A stretch of 64,000 nt of DNA from Lentibacillus halodurans (GCF_900112045.1 NZ_FOJW01000005.1:186001-250000); one strand, 5' to 3'. Shown: positions 30,793 through 40,214, counted from the first letter of the stretch. Made by a program: numbers and translations. Notes: generated by a model not told the origin, from the letters alone.

Positions 30793-30861
30793 CCCGTAGT
30801 CCGGCTCTTGCGATGGGAACCAGGTAGAGACGCTCAGACCATATTACTGAGGATATACGAG
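30793..30861 (-). ncRNA. Purine riboswitch aptamer, guanine class
   Basis: The minus strand has the full purine aptamer. P1 pairs CTCGTA (30861-30856) with TACGGG (30798-30793). The P2 hairpin has a CTCAG/CTGAG stem and a loop with AATATGGT; the junction TCTACC precedes P3, which ends CCGGACTACG. The specificity base in GACTACG (opposite position 30799) is C, which in this family selects guanine or hypoxanthine rather than adenine. It precedes a terminator and the permease-ade operon, so guanine/hypoxanthine should switch the operon off. Confidence 0.9.
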
Positions 30862-30889
30862 TGCTAATATTCAATTCTAATATGGTGAT

Positions 30890-30918
30890 AATATAACAGA
30901 CTCATAGAGGATGATCAA
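30890..30918 (-). promoter_or_regulatory. Sigma-A promoter of the riboswitch operon
   Basis: On the minus strand TTGATC (30918-30913) and TATATT (30895-30890) are separated by exactly 17 bases and would start transcription about 25 bases before the aptamer. The rest of the gap to 31200 shows no gene. Confidence 0.65.
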
Positions 30919-31234
30919 GGGTAAATATGAACGTTTAGTCTGAAAATAAACATAAATGTTCGGTTTTTGCAGGACCAGTGTGGCAGGTTCCTGTATGGTG
31001 CAAATGATCAGCAGGAGTTTAGGGAAAGATGTCGAAATAAGTAGGCAGGTGATGTAAAGATATCGGAAATGCGCTGTCGTAAATTTAAACTGAAATTGGT
31101 TAAACCTTGAATAGGCAGTACTTCCATATTAATATAACAGAAACTCGAATAAATAAATATAGAATGAATGGAGAAGGATTACGTTCTTCTAACTTAAGTA
31201 ATTCATTAAATAATAGAAGGAGCTAAGAAAATAG

Positions 31235-31879
31235 ATGAATACTTTTGAAAAGCTATCAGAAGAAAAGCAGACAACTATCTTGGATGGAGCGACAGAATGC
31301 TTTGCAGATAAAGGATATTATGGAGCGAGCATTAAGGAGATCTGTTCAAAAGCTAATATATCAAATGGTGCGCTTTATAAGTATTTTACAAATAAAGAAG
31401 AATTGTTTTTAGCTGTACTACATAAATGTCAGGAAATCCTGGTGGAAAATTTATACGAAAAGTATACACATATTAAACATTCGCTTGTACATACAGTTGA
31501 AAACTATTTGGAAGAGATTGTAAAAATCCATCAGAAGTATCCGAACTACATTAAGGTTTATGCAAACTTGGGTTCAAATAACGTTGAGCATTTCTTAAAA
31601 AATTTGCACAGTCCTTTTACCAAATCCGCAAATTATATACATAATATGGTATCTGAGGCGAAAGCAAATGGCGAAATTTTATTGGATATATCCGAGAACG
31701 AGCTATCCCTCTTGCTGGATAATTACTTTATTTTGTTTTTAAGTTCACTTGTTTCGGATTATCATGATCTACGCTTCCGTTTCTTTCTTCGAATGACACC
31801 AGAAGAAAACTTAACAAATAAGAGGAAAATTGAATTTATCTTAGATTCAATAACTCCATTTTTGGCAAAAACTGAATAA
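31235..31879 (+). CDS. TetR-family transcriptional regulator
   Basis: 214 residues. The N-terminal 60 residues have the TetR helix-turn-helix (GATECFADKGYYGASIKEIC, then NISNGALYKYFTNKEELF); the remainder is a divergent ligand-binding helical domain. AGAAGGAG precedes the ATG. A palindromic operator lies in the promoter of the downstream oxidase/TRAP operon, the likely target. The inducer is unknown, presumably a substrate of that operon. Confidence 0.9.
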   Translation: MNTFEKLSEEKQTTILDGATECFADKGYYGASIKEICSKANISNGALYKYFTNKEELFLAVLHKCQEILVENLYEKYTHIKHSLVHTVENYLEEIVKIHQKYPNYIKVYANLGSNNVEHFLKNLHSPFTKSANYIHNMVSEAKANGEILLDISENELSLLLDNYFILFLSSLVSDYHDLRFRFFLRMTPEENLTNKRKIEFILDSITPFLAKTE

Positions 31880-31888
31880 AAAATTGAA

Positions 31889-31923
31889 GCTGATCCATAT
31901 ATGATTATTGGATCACTTTTTAT
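31889..31923 (+). terminator. Terminator after the TetR gene
   Basis: TGATCC (31891-31896) pairs with GGATCA (31910-31915), followed by CTTTTTATT. It separates the regulator transcript from the downstream operon. Confidence 0.65.
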
Positions 31924-31961
31924 TCCTGATAAAAGTTTTAGATAACTTTTAATATTTTTTA

Positions 31962-32011
31962 TTGACAAATAAATAGATATTGGTATTATATTTAGAAAGT
32001 GAACGTTCACT
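31962..32011 (+). promoter_or_regulatory. Promoter and palindromic TetR-type operator of the oxidase/TRAP operon
   Basis: TTGACA (31962-31967) and TATTAT (31984-31989) lie 16 bases apart. Immediately downstream, over the expected start site, is the perfect 14-base palindrome AGTGAACGTTCACT (31998-32011). TetR-family proteins bind such sites, and GAACGTTC cores are common in this family, so the regulator at 31235 probably represses here. Confidence 0.75.
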
Positions 32012-32052
32012 CTCTATTTTGTTAAGTACTTTTTCCCGAAGGAGCATTAATT

Positions 32053-33186
32053 ATGAAGAAAAACGTAGCGGTAATAGGTTTGGGTACGATGGGTAGTATG
32101 GTTTCATGGCAACTGGCAAAAAAAGGGGTCAGTGTAACTGGTTTTGAACAATTTGGAATTGGTCATGACCGTTCAGCGGTGGGCGGAGAGTCAAGGTTGT
32201 TTCGGACAGCATACCGTGAAGGTGCGGAATATGTACCCCTTTTAAGACGGGCCAGACAATTGTGGTGTGACTTGGAAGAACAAAGCGGCAACCGTTTACT
32301 GTCACTCATTGGTGGTCTCACAATTGGTAAAGCTGATTCAGTAAATGTTAGAAACGTCCTTAAAAGCATTCTTGATTATAATATTCAACATAAATTATAT
32401 GATGTGAAGGAAGCTCAACCGTTATTCCCTCAACATAGATTTGATTCTGACGATGCCATTATTCTTGACAAGGAAGCTGGTTATTTGCGACCGGAACTCG
32501 CTGTCGTTGCAGCAATCAACCAAGCTGAGAAACATGGAGCTGTTATCAAGCGTAATACGAAAATTGAAGATATAGAAAACACTGACCAAGGAGTCACGGT
32601 TATTGCTAACGGGAAAAGATTTACCTTTGATGAGGTGGTTGTGACGGGAGGATCCTGGGTGAAAGAACTGTTACCACAGTATAAGAAGATTATTCAACCA
32701 AGGAGAATTATTATGACATGGTTTGTCCCTAAGGATCTCAGTAAATTCCAGGATGAAAACTTTCCTACATTTGCCAGAACGACGGAAAAATATGATTTTT
32801 TCGGTATACCAACTTTAGATCAAAGCATGATCAAAGTTGCATTAATTGGTTCTGAGGAGGCAATAAACAATCCCGATTTACTGGAAAACAACATTAGTAT
32901 GGAAGAAATAGCGGCTCCAATCGAAATTGCCTCTTCTTATTTTAATAATCTCAACCCCGATCCGGTTCGTTTAAGTGCACATATGGACGCTTATACTCCT
33001 GACGATCACGCATTGGTTGGCAGGTTGAATGATAAATCTAATGTCATCGTCATGTCAGGATTCTCCGGTCATGGTTTTAAATTAGCCCCGGTTATGGGAG
33101 AAGTTGCTTCAGAATTAATTTTGGATGATCGGACGGAGCATAGTATTGAACATTTAAACCCTGATCGATTTGACAAAAGCGGATGA
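32053..33186 (+). CDS. FAD-dependent amine/amino-acid oxidase (DAO, sarcosine-oxidase-like), no flavin-link Cys
   Basis: 377 residues of the DAO superfamily. The FAD motif GLGTMGSMVSWQLAKKG is near 9-25, followed by GGESRLFRTAYREGAEYVPL, as in monomeric sarcosine and N-methyltryptophan oxidases. MSGFSGHGFKLAPVMGE closes the protein. In monomeric sarcosine oxidases a Cys before the xPDxxF motif links FAD covalently; the aligned position here is His310 (SAHMDAYTPDDH), so flavin is probably bound non-covalently. First gene of an operon with a TRAP transporter and a second, Cys-containing paralogue. Substrate probably a secondary amino acid; identity unknown. Confidence 0.82.
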   Translation: MKKNVAVIGLGTMGSMVSWQLAKKGVSVTGFEQFGIGHDRSAVGGESRLFRTAYREGAEYVPLLRRARQLWCDLEEQSGNRLLSLIGGLTIGKADSVNVRNVLKSILDYNIQHKLYDVKEAQPLFPQHRFDSDDAIILDKEAGYLRPELAVVAAINQAEKHGAVIKRNTKIEDIENTDQGVTVIANGKRFTFDEVVVTGGSWVKELLPQYKKIIQPRRIIMTWFVPKDLSKFQDENFPTFARTTEKYDFFGIPTLDQSMIKVALIGSEEAINNPDLLENNISMEEIAAPIEIASSYFNNLNPDPVRLSAHMDAYTPDDHALVGRLNDKSNVIVMSGFSGHGFKLAPVMGEVASELILDDRTEHSIEHLNPDRFDKSG

Positions 33187-33230
33187 TCATCCGTCGGTTG
33201 TTAACAATGAAATAAAAAAGGAGTGATCCC

Positions 33231-34262
33231 ATGAGAAAAACGATTATATTTTCTGTTAGTGTTATATTTCTTTTATTACTCGCAGCTTGCGGCGGGAATG
33301 ATGGAACTTCAGAAGCTTCAAATAATAGTAATGGTGAGAACATGACCTTAAGAGTAGCTGGTCAGAATAATGAAGATCACCCAAATACAGTTGCACTTGA
33401 AAAGATGGCAGAAACAGTTTCTGAAAAAACAGATGGGTGCATTGAGATGGAAGTATATCCTGCAAATCAGCTGGGAGATTATACGCTAATGTATGAAGAG
33501 ATTGGAAAAGGCACGGTGGACATGGGATTAATTTCTACGCCTACCCACTTGGACAGTCGTCTTGAAATGAATATTCTCCCATATCTATTTACTAATTACG
33601 ACCAGGTAAGGGAGCATTTTCAACTGGATACTTTTTTTGGAGAAACTTTACAAGAAATACACAATGAGCAGAATATTCAATTGCTAGGTTTCTTTGCGGA
33701 AGGATTTGGAGGGATTGGTACAACGAAAGAAATAACGGCCCCATTAGAGTATGGAGCGGATAAAGACGTACTCCTTCGTGTGCCTCAAATTGATATCACG
33801 ACACAGAATGCCAAACAATTAGGGTTTAATACAGTATCCGTCCCTTATGCAGAACTCTACACAGCGCTGCAGTCAGGCACTGCTGAAGGTTGGACAGGCG
33901 GTCATCCACTCGTAAATTATTTGCAGTATAGTGATATTATTACACATTATTACCAGTATAATGATTTCTTTGAAGCGACGCATTTGCTGGTTAACAAGGA
34001 TTTGTTTGATGGTTTAAGTGAAGAAGATCAGAAAGCCATACAGGAAGCAAGTAATGTATTGACTGAAGAAAGTTTTGATGTGGCAGAAGAGAATGAAAAG
34101 ATGTACCGAGAAAAAATGGAAGAAGAAGGTATCGAAGTGTATGAGTTTACGGATGAAGAATTGACTACATTGGCCGAAAAAGCAAGAGAAAACGTATGGC
34201 CGGAAGCAGAGGAAACGATCGGAAGAGAATTATTGGATAAATTAATTGAAAACGTTCAATAG
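33231..34262 (+). CDS. dctP: TRAP transporter substrate-binding protein (DctP family)
   Basis: 343 residues. A lipoprotein signal ends in LAAC at Cys20, anchoring it outside the cell. DctP landmarks follow: LEKMAETVSEKTDG, YPANQLGDYTLMYEEIGKGTVDMGL, the Arg-containing LLRVPQID and VPYAELYTALQSGTAEGWTGG. The conserved Arg binds the carboxylate of ligands in this family, fitting an amino acid or organic acid. It is encoded with both TRAP membrane subunits and two amine oxidases. GGAG precedes the ATG. Confidence 0.92.
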   Translation: MRKTIIFSVSVIFLLLLAACGGNDGTSEASNNSNGENMTLRVAGQNNEDHPNTVALEKMAETVSEKTDGCIEMEVYPANQLGDYTLMYEEIGKGTVDMGLISTPTHLDSRLEMNILPYLFTNYDQVREHFQLDTFFGETLQEIHNEQNIQLLGFFAEGFGGIGTTKEITAPLEYGADKDVLLRVPQIDITTQNAKQLGFNTVSVPYAELYTALQSGTAEGWTGGHPLVNYLQYSDIITHYYQYNDFFEATHLLVNKDLFDGLSEEDQKAIQEASNVLTEESFDVAEENEKMYREKMEEEGIEVYEFTDEELTTLAEKARENVWPEAEETIGRELLDKLIENVQ

Positions 34263-34275
34263 GGAGGGGGAAACC

Positions 34276-34785
34276 TTGAAAAAATATGTTTATTCCATTT
34301 GGAACTTCCTATTAAATCTGCAAAAAGGAATTATGATTATATCAAGCATACTTATATTGCTGGGTCTGGTAGCGACTGTTTTGCTGCGATATATCTTCCA
34401 GGCTGATTTATATGGCCTGGAAGAGTTAATTCTTATCCCTGCATTTTGGATGTATTTTATGGGAGCTTCTTATGGAACCCACCTTGATACCCATATTACG
34501 GCGGATCTCACAAAAGTCTACATTAAAGATGAACGAATAAAATCAATGGTTCAGTTGCTAAACACGGTTATTTGCCTTGTTATAGCTATTGTTTTTACTT
34601 TTTGGGCCAATAGCTTTGTTATATGGAGTATCAACAGCGGCGGCAACTCAAGTGCTTGGAAATACCCACTATATATTCCCCAAAGCGCCATAATGATCGG
34701 ATTCATACTAATGTCACTATACTTGGCAGTGAAGATGGTTAATGATGCAAAAATTTTAGTTGCTCGTAGCGGTAAGGGGTTATGA
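34276..34785 (+). CDS. dctQ: TRAP transporter small permease (DctQ family)
   Basis: About 169 residues with four membrane segments. DctQ traits include RYIFQADLYGLEELILIPAF and MYFMGASYGTHLDTHI. TTG 34276 is preferred because AGGGAGGGGG stands just before it; TTG 34246 inside the dctP end lacks such a site. Its stop overlaps the dctM start (ATGA), as is usual in TRAP operons. Confidence 0.9.
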   Translation: MKKYVYSIWNFLLNLQKGIMIISSILILLGLVATVLLRYIFQADLYGLEELILIPAFWMYFMGASYGTHLDTHITADLTKVYIKDERIKSMVQLLNTVICLVIAIVFTFWANSFVIWSINSGGNSSAWKYPLYIPQSAIMIGFILMSLYLAVKMVNDAKILVARSGKGL

Positions 34786-36095
34786 CGATGGAAATTATCT
34801 TGCTGATTGCACTATCACTTTTAATCGTATTATTGCTAATTGGTGTACCGGCTGTATTCGCATTTTTGGGAGCAACACTTTATTTGGTGATATCTCAGGA
34901 TTATGACCCCAGCTTTTTACTTCCATATGGATATAGTCAATTGAGTTCTACTGTTCTGTTAGCTATTCCTTTATTTATAATTGCTGGCAAGCTAATGGAA
35001 TATGGGGGTATGGGCAAGGTCATTATCGATTGGACAGAAATCATAGTTGGTAAAGTTAAAGGCGGGCTCGGCATTGTAACTATATTTGCCTGTGCTATTT
35101 TCGGATCTATTTCGGGAAGTGCGATGGCGGCCCTCTCTACTATCGGGTCAATTATGTTTGGCAAACTCGAAGAAAGAGGATATCCAAGAGGCTATTCCGC
35201 TTCTCTCGTTTCCAATTCTTCTGTCTTAGGGCTCTTAATTCCACCAAGCGGTATTATGATTTTATATGCATGGCTCAGTAATCAATCTGTACTGGCAAGC
35301 TTTTTATCAACAGTGATTCCCGGTGTTATTTTAATTGTACTGTTAAGTATTATCAATATTGTGTATATGAGAAATAAAACATTAACTTCTGCACCTGTGC
35401 TCGATACAGAGTTTAATAAATACAAGTCAAAAAGATTCGGAATTAAGACAGTTGTTGCTATTCCAGGCCTGGTCATGCCAATACTGGTTCTTGGAGGTAT
35501 TTACAGTGGTATCATGACTACAACCGAAGCAGCTGCTGTGGCAGCATTCTATGCCATTCCAATCGGATTATGGGTTTATAAAGGACTGAAATTCAAAGAC
35601 TTTAAAACAGTATTTGTTGATGCGGCCACGACAACCGGTATCATTATGGTTATGGTGTTTGCGATCATGATCCTTAGCAGAATTTATGTTATGGAAGATA
35701 TTCCTGAGCTTATTACAAATATTTTGTTCTCAGTAACCGAAAATACGATTCTATTAATGCTTATGATTAATGTATTTATGATAATTATCGGGATGCTTAT
35801 GGACGATGTTAGTGGGGCGCTGCTTACTACACCTATTCTGCTTCCAATTGTTGTAAACCTTGGCGTAGATCCTGTTCATTTTGCAGCAATTCTGGCCGTG
35901 AACTTAGGAATGGGGAACATTACACCGCCAACTGCTCCATTACTTTACTTTGGAGGTCAATTAGCGAAGGCCCCGATAAATGAGATGCTTAAACCAACGT
36001 TGATTATTCTCTTATGTGCCTGGCTGCCAACGCTGATTATCGTAACCTATATTCCGGAGGTTTCTTTATTTCTGCCAAACTTATTATTAGATTAA
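34782..36095 (+). CDS. dctM: TRAP transporter large permease (DctM family)
   Basis: 437 residues with about twelve hydrophobic segments. Typical stretches are IPLFIIAGKLMEYGG, CAIFGSISGSAMAALSTIGS, LLIPPSGIMILYAW, TTTEAAAVAAFYA and NLGMGNITPPTAPLLYFGG. It is the Na+-coupled transport subunit working with DctP and DctQ. The last 37 codons are repeated in degraded form at 61003-61113, followed there too by a copy of the next gene's start. Confidence 0.94.
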   Translation: MTMEIILLIALSLLIVLLLIGVPAVFAFLGATLYLVISQDYDPSFLLPYGYSQLSSTVLLAIPLFIIAGKLMEYGGMGKVIIDWTEIIVGKVKGGLGIVTIFACAIFGSISGSAMAALSTIGSIMFGKLEERGYPRGYSASLVSNSSVLGLLIPPSGIMILYAWLSNQSVLASFLSTVIPGVILIVLLSIINIVYMRNKTLTSAPVLDTEFNKYKSKRFGIKTVVAIPGLVMPILVLGGIYSGIMTTTEAAAVAAFYAIPIGLWVYKGLKFKDFKTVFVDAATTTGIIMVMVFAIMILSRIYVMEDIPELITNILFSVTENTILLMLMINVFMIIIGMLMDDVSGALLTTPILLPIVVNLGVDPVHFAAILAVNLGMGNITPPTAPLLYFGGQLAKAPINEMLKPTLIILLCAWLPTLIIVTYIPEVSLFLPNLLLD

Positions 36096-36113
36096 TAGAA
36101 AGGTGGTTAGATT

Positions 36114-37238
36114 ATGTCTTATGATGTCGTTATTATCGGAGCAGGATCGATGGGAATGGCTGCTGGTTATTATCTAAGCAAAGCGAATAAATCGGTTGCA
36201 CTAATAGACAAATATGACCCGCCCCATTCAGAGGCCTCTCATCATGGAGAAAGCAGACTCATTCGTCACGCCTATGGGGAAGGGGAAAATTATGTACCAC
36301 TCGCCTTGCGTTCACAGGAACTTTGGCAAGCAATGGAAAAACAAGCTGGTACGAGCGTTTTTTTGCAGACTGGTGTTTTAAATATTGGTACGGAGAAATC
36401 TTTATTTTTAAAAAATGTTATCCAATCGGCAAAAACATTTTCTCTTCCTGCTGTAGTATTGACATCCCAACAAATTAATGAAAGGTGGCCAGGTTACAGT
36501 CTTCCCGGAAATTTAATGGGATGCTTTGAAAAAAATTCTGGTATATTAATGAGTGAAAAGGCAATCAATTCTTTTCGAAAACTGGCTGTTAGAGATGGAG
36601 CTGAAATTTATCCAAATTCAAAAATCCAATTGATTGAAGCAAATGATAATAAGGTTAAAGTTAACCTAAATGACCAGGTTATTGAAGGCAACCAACTTAT
36701 TATAACGGCTGGTAAAGGAACTAATCAAGTTACAGCTCATCTTGAGAGAAAACTACCGATTACTCCAGTACGAAAAACTTTTTCCTGGTTTCATTCCGAT
36801 GAAAATTTATATAGTCCGGAAGTATTCCCGGCGTGGTCATTTAACGATGAAAACAGTACTTATTATGGTTTTCCAAGCTTAAATCACAGTGGCGTGAAAA
36901 TTGGAAGGCATGATGGGGGTCACGAGCTTCGGCCGAATGAAAAATTGGAGGTTTTTGGGACATATTCTGAAGACAGTGAAGTGACATCAAGTTTTGCTGA
37001 AAAGTATTTTTCTCAAAAAGCCCAACATAAAGAAGGGAAGGTTTGTACGTATACGAACAGCCCTGATGGCGATTTTATTATTGATCGACTGCCAGGTTAT
37101 CAAAATATTATGGTAGCCTGTGGGTTTTCCGGACATGGTTTTAAATTCAGCAGTGCAATAGGGGAAGTTTTATCACAGATGGTTTTAAAGAATAAACCCG
37201 ATATAGATATTTCGAATTTTGGATTGAGCAGATTTTGA
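36114..37238 (+). CDS. Sarcosine / N-methyl-amino-acid oxidase (SoxA/SolA-like), covalent-flavin type
   Basis: 374 residues. FAD motif [20 protein letters not shown] near 7-26, then [20 protein letters not shown] and PLALRSQELW, as in monomeric sarcosine and N-methyltryptophan oxidases. Cys311 in KVCTYTNSPDGDFIID occupies the position that carries the covalent FAD link in this family, and GFSGHGFKFSSAIGEVL follows. It would oxidise an N-methyl amino acid, releasing formaldehyde and hydrogen peroxide. Last gene of the TRAP operon. Copies of its first 80 codons (61141) and of a short C-terminal piece (54002) occur elsewhere in the window. Confidence 0.88.
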   Translation: MSYDVVIIGAGSMGMAAGYYLSKANKSVALIDKYDPPHSEASHHGESRLIRHAYGEGENYVPLALRSQELWQAMEKQAGTSVFLQTGVLNIGTEKSLFLKNVIQSAKTFSLPAVVLTSQQINERWPGYSLPGNLMGCFEKNSGILMSEKAINSFRKLAVRDGAEIYPNSKIQLIEANDNKVKVNLNDQVIEGNQLIITAGKGTNQVTAHLERKLPITPVRKTFSWFHSDENLYSPEVFPAWSFNDENSTYYGFPSLNHSGVKIGRHDGGHELRPNEKLEVFGTYSEDSEVTSSFAEKYFSQKAQHKEGKVCTYTNSPDGDFIIDRLPGYQNIMVACGFSGHGFKFSSAIGEVLSQMVLKNKPDIDISNFGLSRF

Positions 37239-37327
37239 GATAGCGTGGTTGTCATCTCCGGGCGGTACGGCATTGAAGCAACGTTTCCGCCTATTTTTTG
37301 TTTTTTTTAATAATAGTAGAGTGACAA

Positions 37328-37409
37328 AATATCAAGGAAAAGTTTTTCTGGATTCCTCAGCCATTTATAAGCTGTTAAGTGAGTTGGAAAAGGAACAGTC
37401 AACCATTAA
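37328..37409 (+). pseudogene. 3' remnant of a 3-hydroxyisobutyrate-dehydrogenase-like gene
   Basis: The sequence matches the end of the intact gene at 45399-46292: DSSAIYKLLSELEKEQ against DSSAIYQLLSELEEGA, down to the stop at 37407. It also keeps the intergenic spacer leading into the M20 gene, so it is the left end of a copied segment. Confidence 0.75.
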
Positions 37410-37474
37410 ATCAGATCATGTTTTATAAAAATTTTCTCTATAAATATTAATAATTAAATTGAGGGAGTGATAAA

Positions 37475-38463
37475 ATGGAACAATTATTCACTAAGTTGGA
37501 TGCTGTATTCGATGAAATGGTAAACATACGACGCCATCTACATCAGCATCCTGAGCTGTCTTTTAAAGAGGAGAAAACGGCGGCTTATATTGCTGATTTC
37601 CATAAAAAATTAGGTCATGATGTGCGTACGAATGTAGGGGGTAATGGGGTCTTGGCGTATCTGAAGGGAGCAAAGACAGGTCCTACAGTTGCGATGCGTG
37701 CAGACTTTGACGCACTTCCAATACATGAGTTAAACCGATGTTCCGTGTTCTGTTTAAATCTGTTCATGATGGTGTGATGCATGCTTGTGGTCATAACGGC
37801 CATACAGCAGCTTTATTAGGTCTTGCAAAAGTGCTGAATGAGATGACGTCTGAAATAGAAGGCACAATTGTTTTCCTCCACCATCATGCCGAGGAGCTTC
37901 CGCCCGGGGAGCAGTCTCTATGATTGATGATGGCTGTCTGGATGATGTGGATGTCATATTTGGCACCCACTTACAAGCTCAAATGCTGCTTGGTGAGATT
38001 GGATATCGGTCAGGTGCGCTTCAGGCAGCCCCCGATCGATTTGATATTACAATCCAAGGTGAAGGGACAGGCGCATATAGCATTGTCATTGGCGGGGAGC
38101 TTATCAATAATTTACAGCAAATTGTCAGCAGAAGGGTAGATCCGCTTGATTCAGCGGTTGTATCTATTTGTAACTTTGAAGCAAAGAATCCTTATAATGT
38201 CATTGCGAATACCGCTGGATTGACGGGAACTGTCCGTACCTTTAAAGAAGAAACCCGCAACTTTATCGAGCAAGAAATAGAAGAAGTGATTAAGGGAACA
38301 TGTCAGGTGTCCGGTGCCAGTTATCAGTATACGTTTACACGCGGATATCCAACACTCGTGAATCATGAGGAGGAAACAGCAATTGTTACAGAAACTGTCC
38401 ATGATGTCCCGGGTGTTGAAAAAGTTACTGAGACACCGCCGATTATGGGTGGAGAAGACCTAC
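37475..38463 (+). pseudogene. Degenerate copy of the M20 amidohydrolase gene
   Basis: Most of the sequence is very close to the intact gene at 46391-47593, including start context and ribosome binding site. Lesions include an altered, frame-shifted stretch at 37728-37755 (after ALPIHEL), a small deletion near 37912 that joins out of frame after LPPG, and loss of about seven codons around the GGHGAYPHN motif near 38070, with conserved residues changed (QHAEE now HHAEE). It ends inside the GGED motif, where sequence jumps to the membrane protein remnant. Confidence 0.9.
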
Positions 38464-38599
38464 GATCGGCCGTTCATGGACAGACTTTGTTAAATTAGGC
38501 TGGAAAACAGTTGTTGTTGGTATGTGTGTATTGCTTGGGTTATTTTTAGGATCTGCTATCGTGGCAGAAATTATTTTAAGGTTTCAGGGCGTTATTTAG
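38464..38599 (+). pseudogene. 3' remnant of the small membrane partner gene
   Basis: From 38464 the sequence matches the last 45 codons of the intact gene at 48499-48957 (GRSWTDFVKLGWKTVVVGMC, IVAEIILRFQGVI, stop 38597). The gap relative to the intact locus removes the end of the M20 gene and the whole DUF3100-type gene. The stretch 38600-38700 continues with sequence resembling 56215-56300. Confidence 0.85.
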
Positions 38600-38856
38600 A
38601 GCCGATGCTGTTCTCGCTGTTTCGAATTCCGGGCATAAATATTTGCCTATTGTAGCCACTTATTACAGCAGGAAAGTGACAATCCCTTAACAGGTCGAAA
38701 GTATTGTACCTGACATTTGTCCCATTCATACGATGTCCAATTGCATATAAGTTCAGTTACTAAAGATTCATTTTCTAATTTACGGAAGGTATTTAATTAT
38801 TTGAAAAAGAATAGATAAAGTGGAAGTTAAATGAATATTATGGAGGGATTTTTTAG

Positions 38857-40053
38857 ATGAGGAGAAAAAAGCAGAGGCTTGCATTGGCTTGTAGTGCTGT
38901 TTTGTTAAGCGCAGGGATGTTGGCTCCCACGTATGATTCACTAGTAAAAGCTAACCCAGCTTCCTCTATTATGGAAAAACCACCGGTATCGGGCTTTATA
39001 AGCCATGATGAACTGACTCAAAAATTAGATCAGATCGAGCAAACGAGTCAAGGAAATGTGGAGGTAGAAGTTGCTGGTTATTCCAATCAAGGCCGTGAAA
39101 TTTACAAAGCAACGATTGGGTCGGGGGATAAAGTGGCATTCATTCAAAGTGAAATTCACGGCAATGAAAAAGTTGGTACAAAAGCGCTGCTAGACATGAT
39201 CAAACAGATTGGGTCAAATAATTCTCCTGAAATGAGACAGCTTAGGGAAGAATTAACGATTGTTGCCATGCCGATGATCAACCCGGATGCGACAGAACTG
39301 AATCGTCGTGGAAATGAAATGACATGGGATGAAGTGACATCAGCATTTCCACAACTGCAAACTGCCGAACCTTCCTGGAACTATTATACCTATAAAAACC
39401 AATATTGGGATTATGAATCCAATCCAGGCTTCGATGTGAATCGGGACTTCAATCCTGATTTGAATTACACGCCACAGCCTGAGGATTTTCCAGGTTCATC
39501 TTCAGAACCGGGATGGTATATCACACCTGAATCCCAAACGGTGCGAGATGTTTATAAAGACTTGCAGGATCAATTTGGTACCGTCGATGTTTTCGTAGAT
39601 TTGCACCATCAAGGAGAATATGTCATAGATGGCACGGATGATCCAGTTACCCTCTCGCTTTCCGGCGTGTTCGTACCACATCCAGATACTGAAGAGGGCG
39701 AGAAATACAGTGAATACGCAGACCAATATAATGTTGATTTTTCCAAGCAATTGAATGTTGCTGCATATGATGCGTTACAACAAATGGGGAATTCACCATT
39801 TGGAAACATTTCATTATATCCCCAAGATTTGGATTTACCTGGAACAGCACTTGGCTCCTTTGCATTAAATGGAAGCGGCACTGTCATATTTGAAATAACC
39901 GGACAAACACAAGACTTCGGACAAAAGAAAATGGGACAACTGAACAAAGCAGTCAAAAATGGTTTATACGGTATATTAAATAGCTTTGCAACAGGGAAAG
40001 TTCATGACTTAGATGTTGAAAGATATGATGATATACCGTTGACAGACAGGTAA
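38857..40053 (+). CDS. Secreted M14-family zinc carboxypeptidase
   Basis: 398 residues with an N-terminal signal peptide (about 1-31). M14 zinc site: His101 and Glu104 in SEIHGNEKVGTKALLDM, third ligand His250 in VDLHHQGEYV, with Asn-Arg in FDVNRDFNPD and catalytic Glu346 in IFEITGQ. All essential residues are present. It should remove C-terminal residues from peptides or act on peptidoglycan-derived peptides outside the cell. Stand-alone gene with GGAGG before the ATG and a strong terminator after it. A second, distantly related M14 gene is at 54456. Confidence 0.88.
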   Translation: MRRKKQRLALACSAVLLSAGMLAPTYDSLVKANPASSIMEKPPVSGFISHDELTQKLDQIEQTSQGNVEVEVAGYSNQGREIYKATIGSGDKVAFIQSEIHGNEKVGTKALLDMIKQIGSNNSPEMRQLREELTIVAMPMINPDATELNRRGNEMTWDEVTSAFPQLQTAEPSWNYYTYKNQYWDYESNPGFDVNRDFNPDLNYTPQPEDFPGSSSEPGWYITPESQTVRDVYKDLQDQFGTVDVFVDLHHQGEYVIDGTDDPVTLSLSGVFVPHPDTEEGEKYSEYADQYNVDFSKQLNVAAYDALQQMGNSPFGNISLYPQDLDLPGTALGSFALNGSGTVIFEITGQTQDFGQKKMGQLNKAVKNGLYGILNSFATGKVHDLDVERYDDIPLTDR

Positions 40054-40130
40054 ATAATCATGTTAGACATTGGCTCGGAAAGTCATAAGAATAATGGGCT
40101 TTAACTCTTGATGAAGACGATTTTAAAGCC

Positions 40131-40172
40131 AAACATCCCGTATAACTTTTATAGTGATGCGGGATGTTTTTT
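40131..40172 (+). terminator. Intrinsic terminator after the M14 gene
   Basis: AACATCCCG (40132-40140) pairs with CGGGATGTT (40160-40168) and runs into TTTTTT. Strong intrinsic terminator. Confidence 0.85.
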
Positions 40173-40214
40173 AGCTATTTGTTATTTTTGGACTCTTTTT
40201 AACGGCTAATTTAA

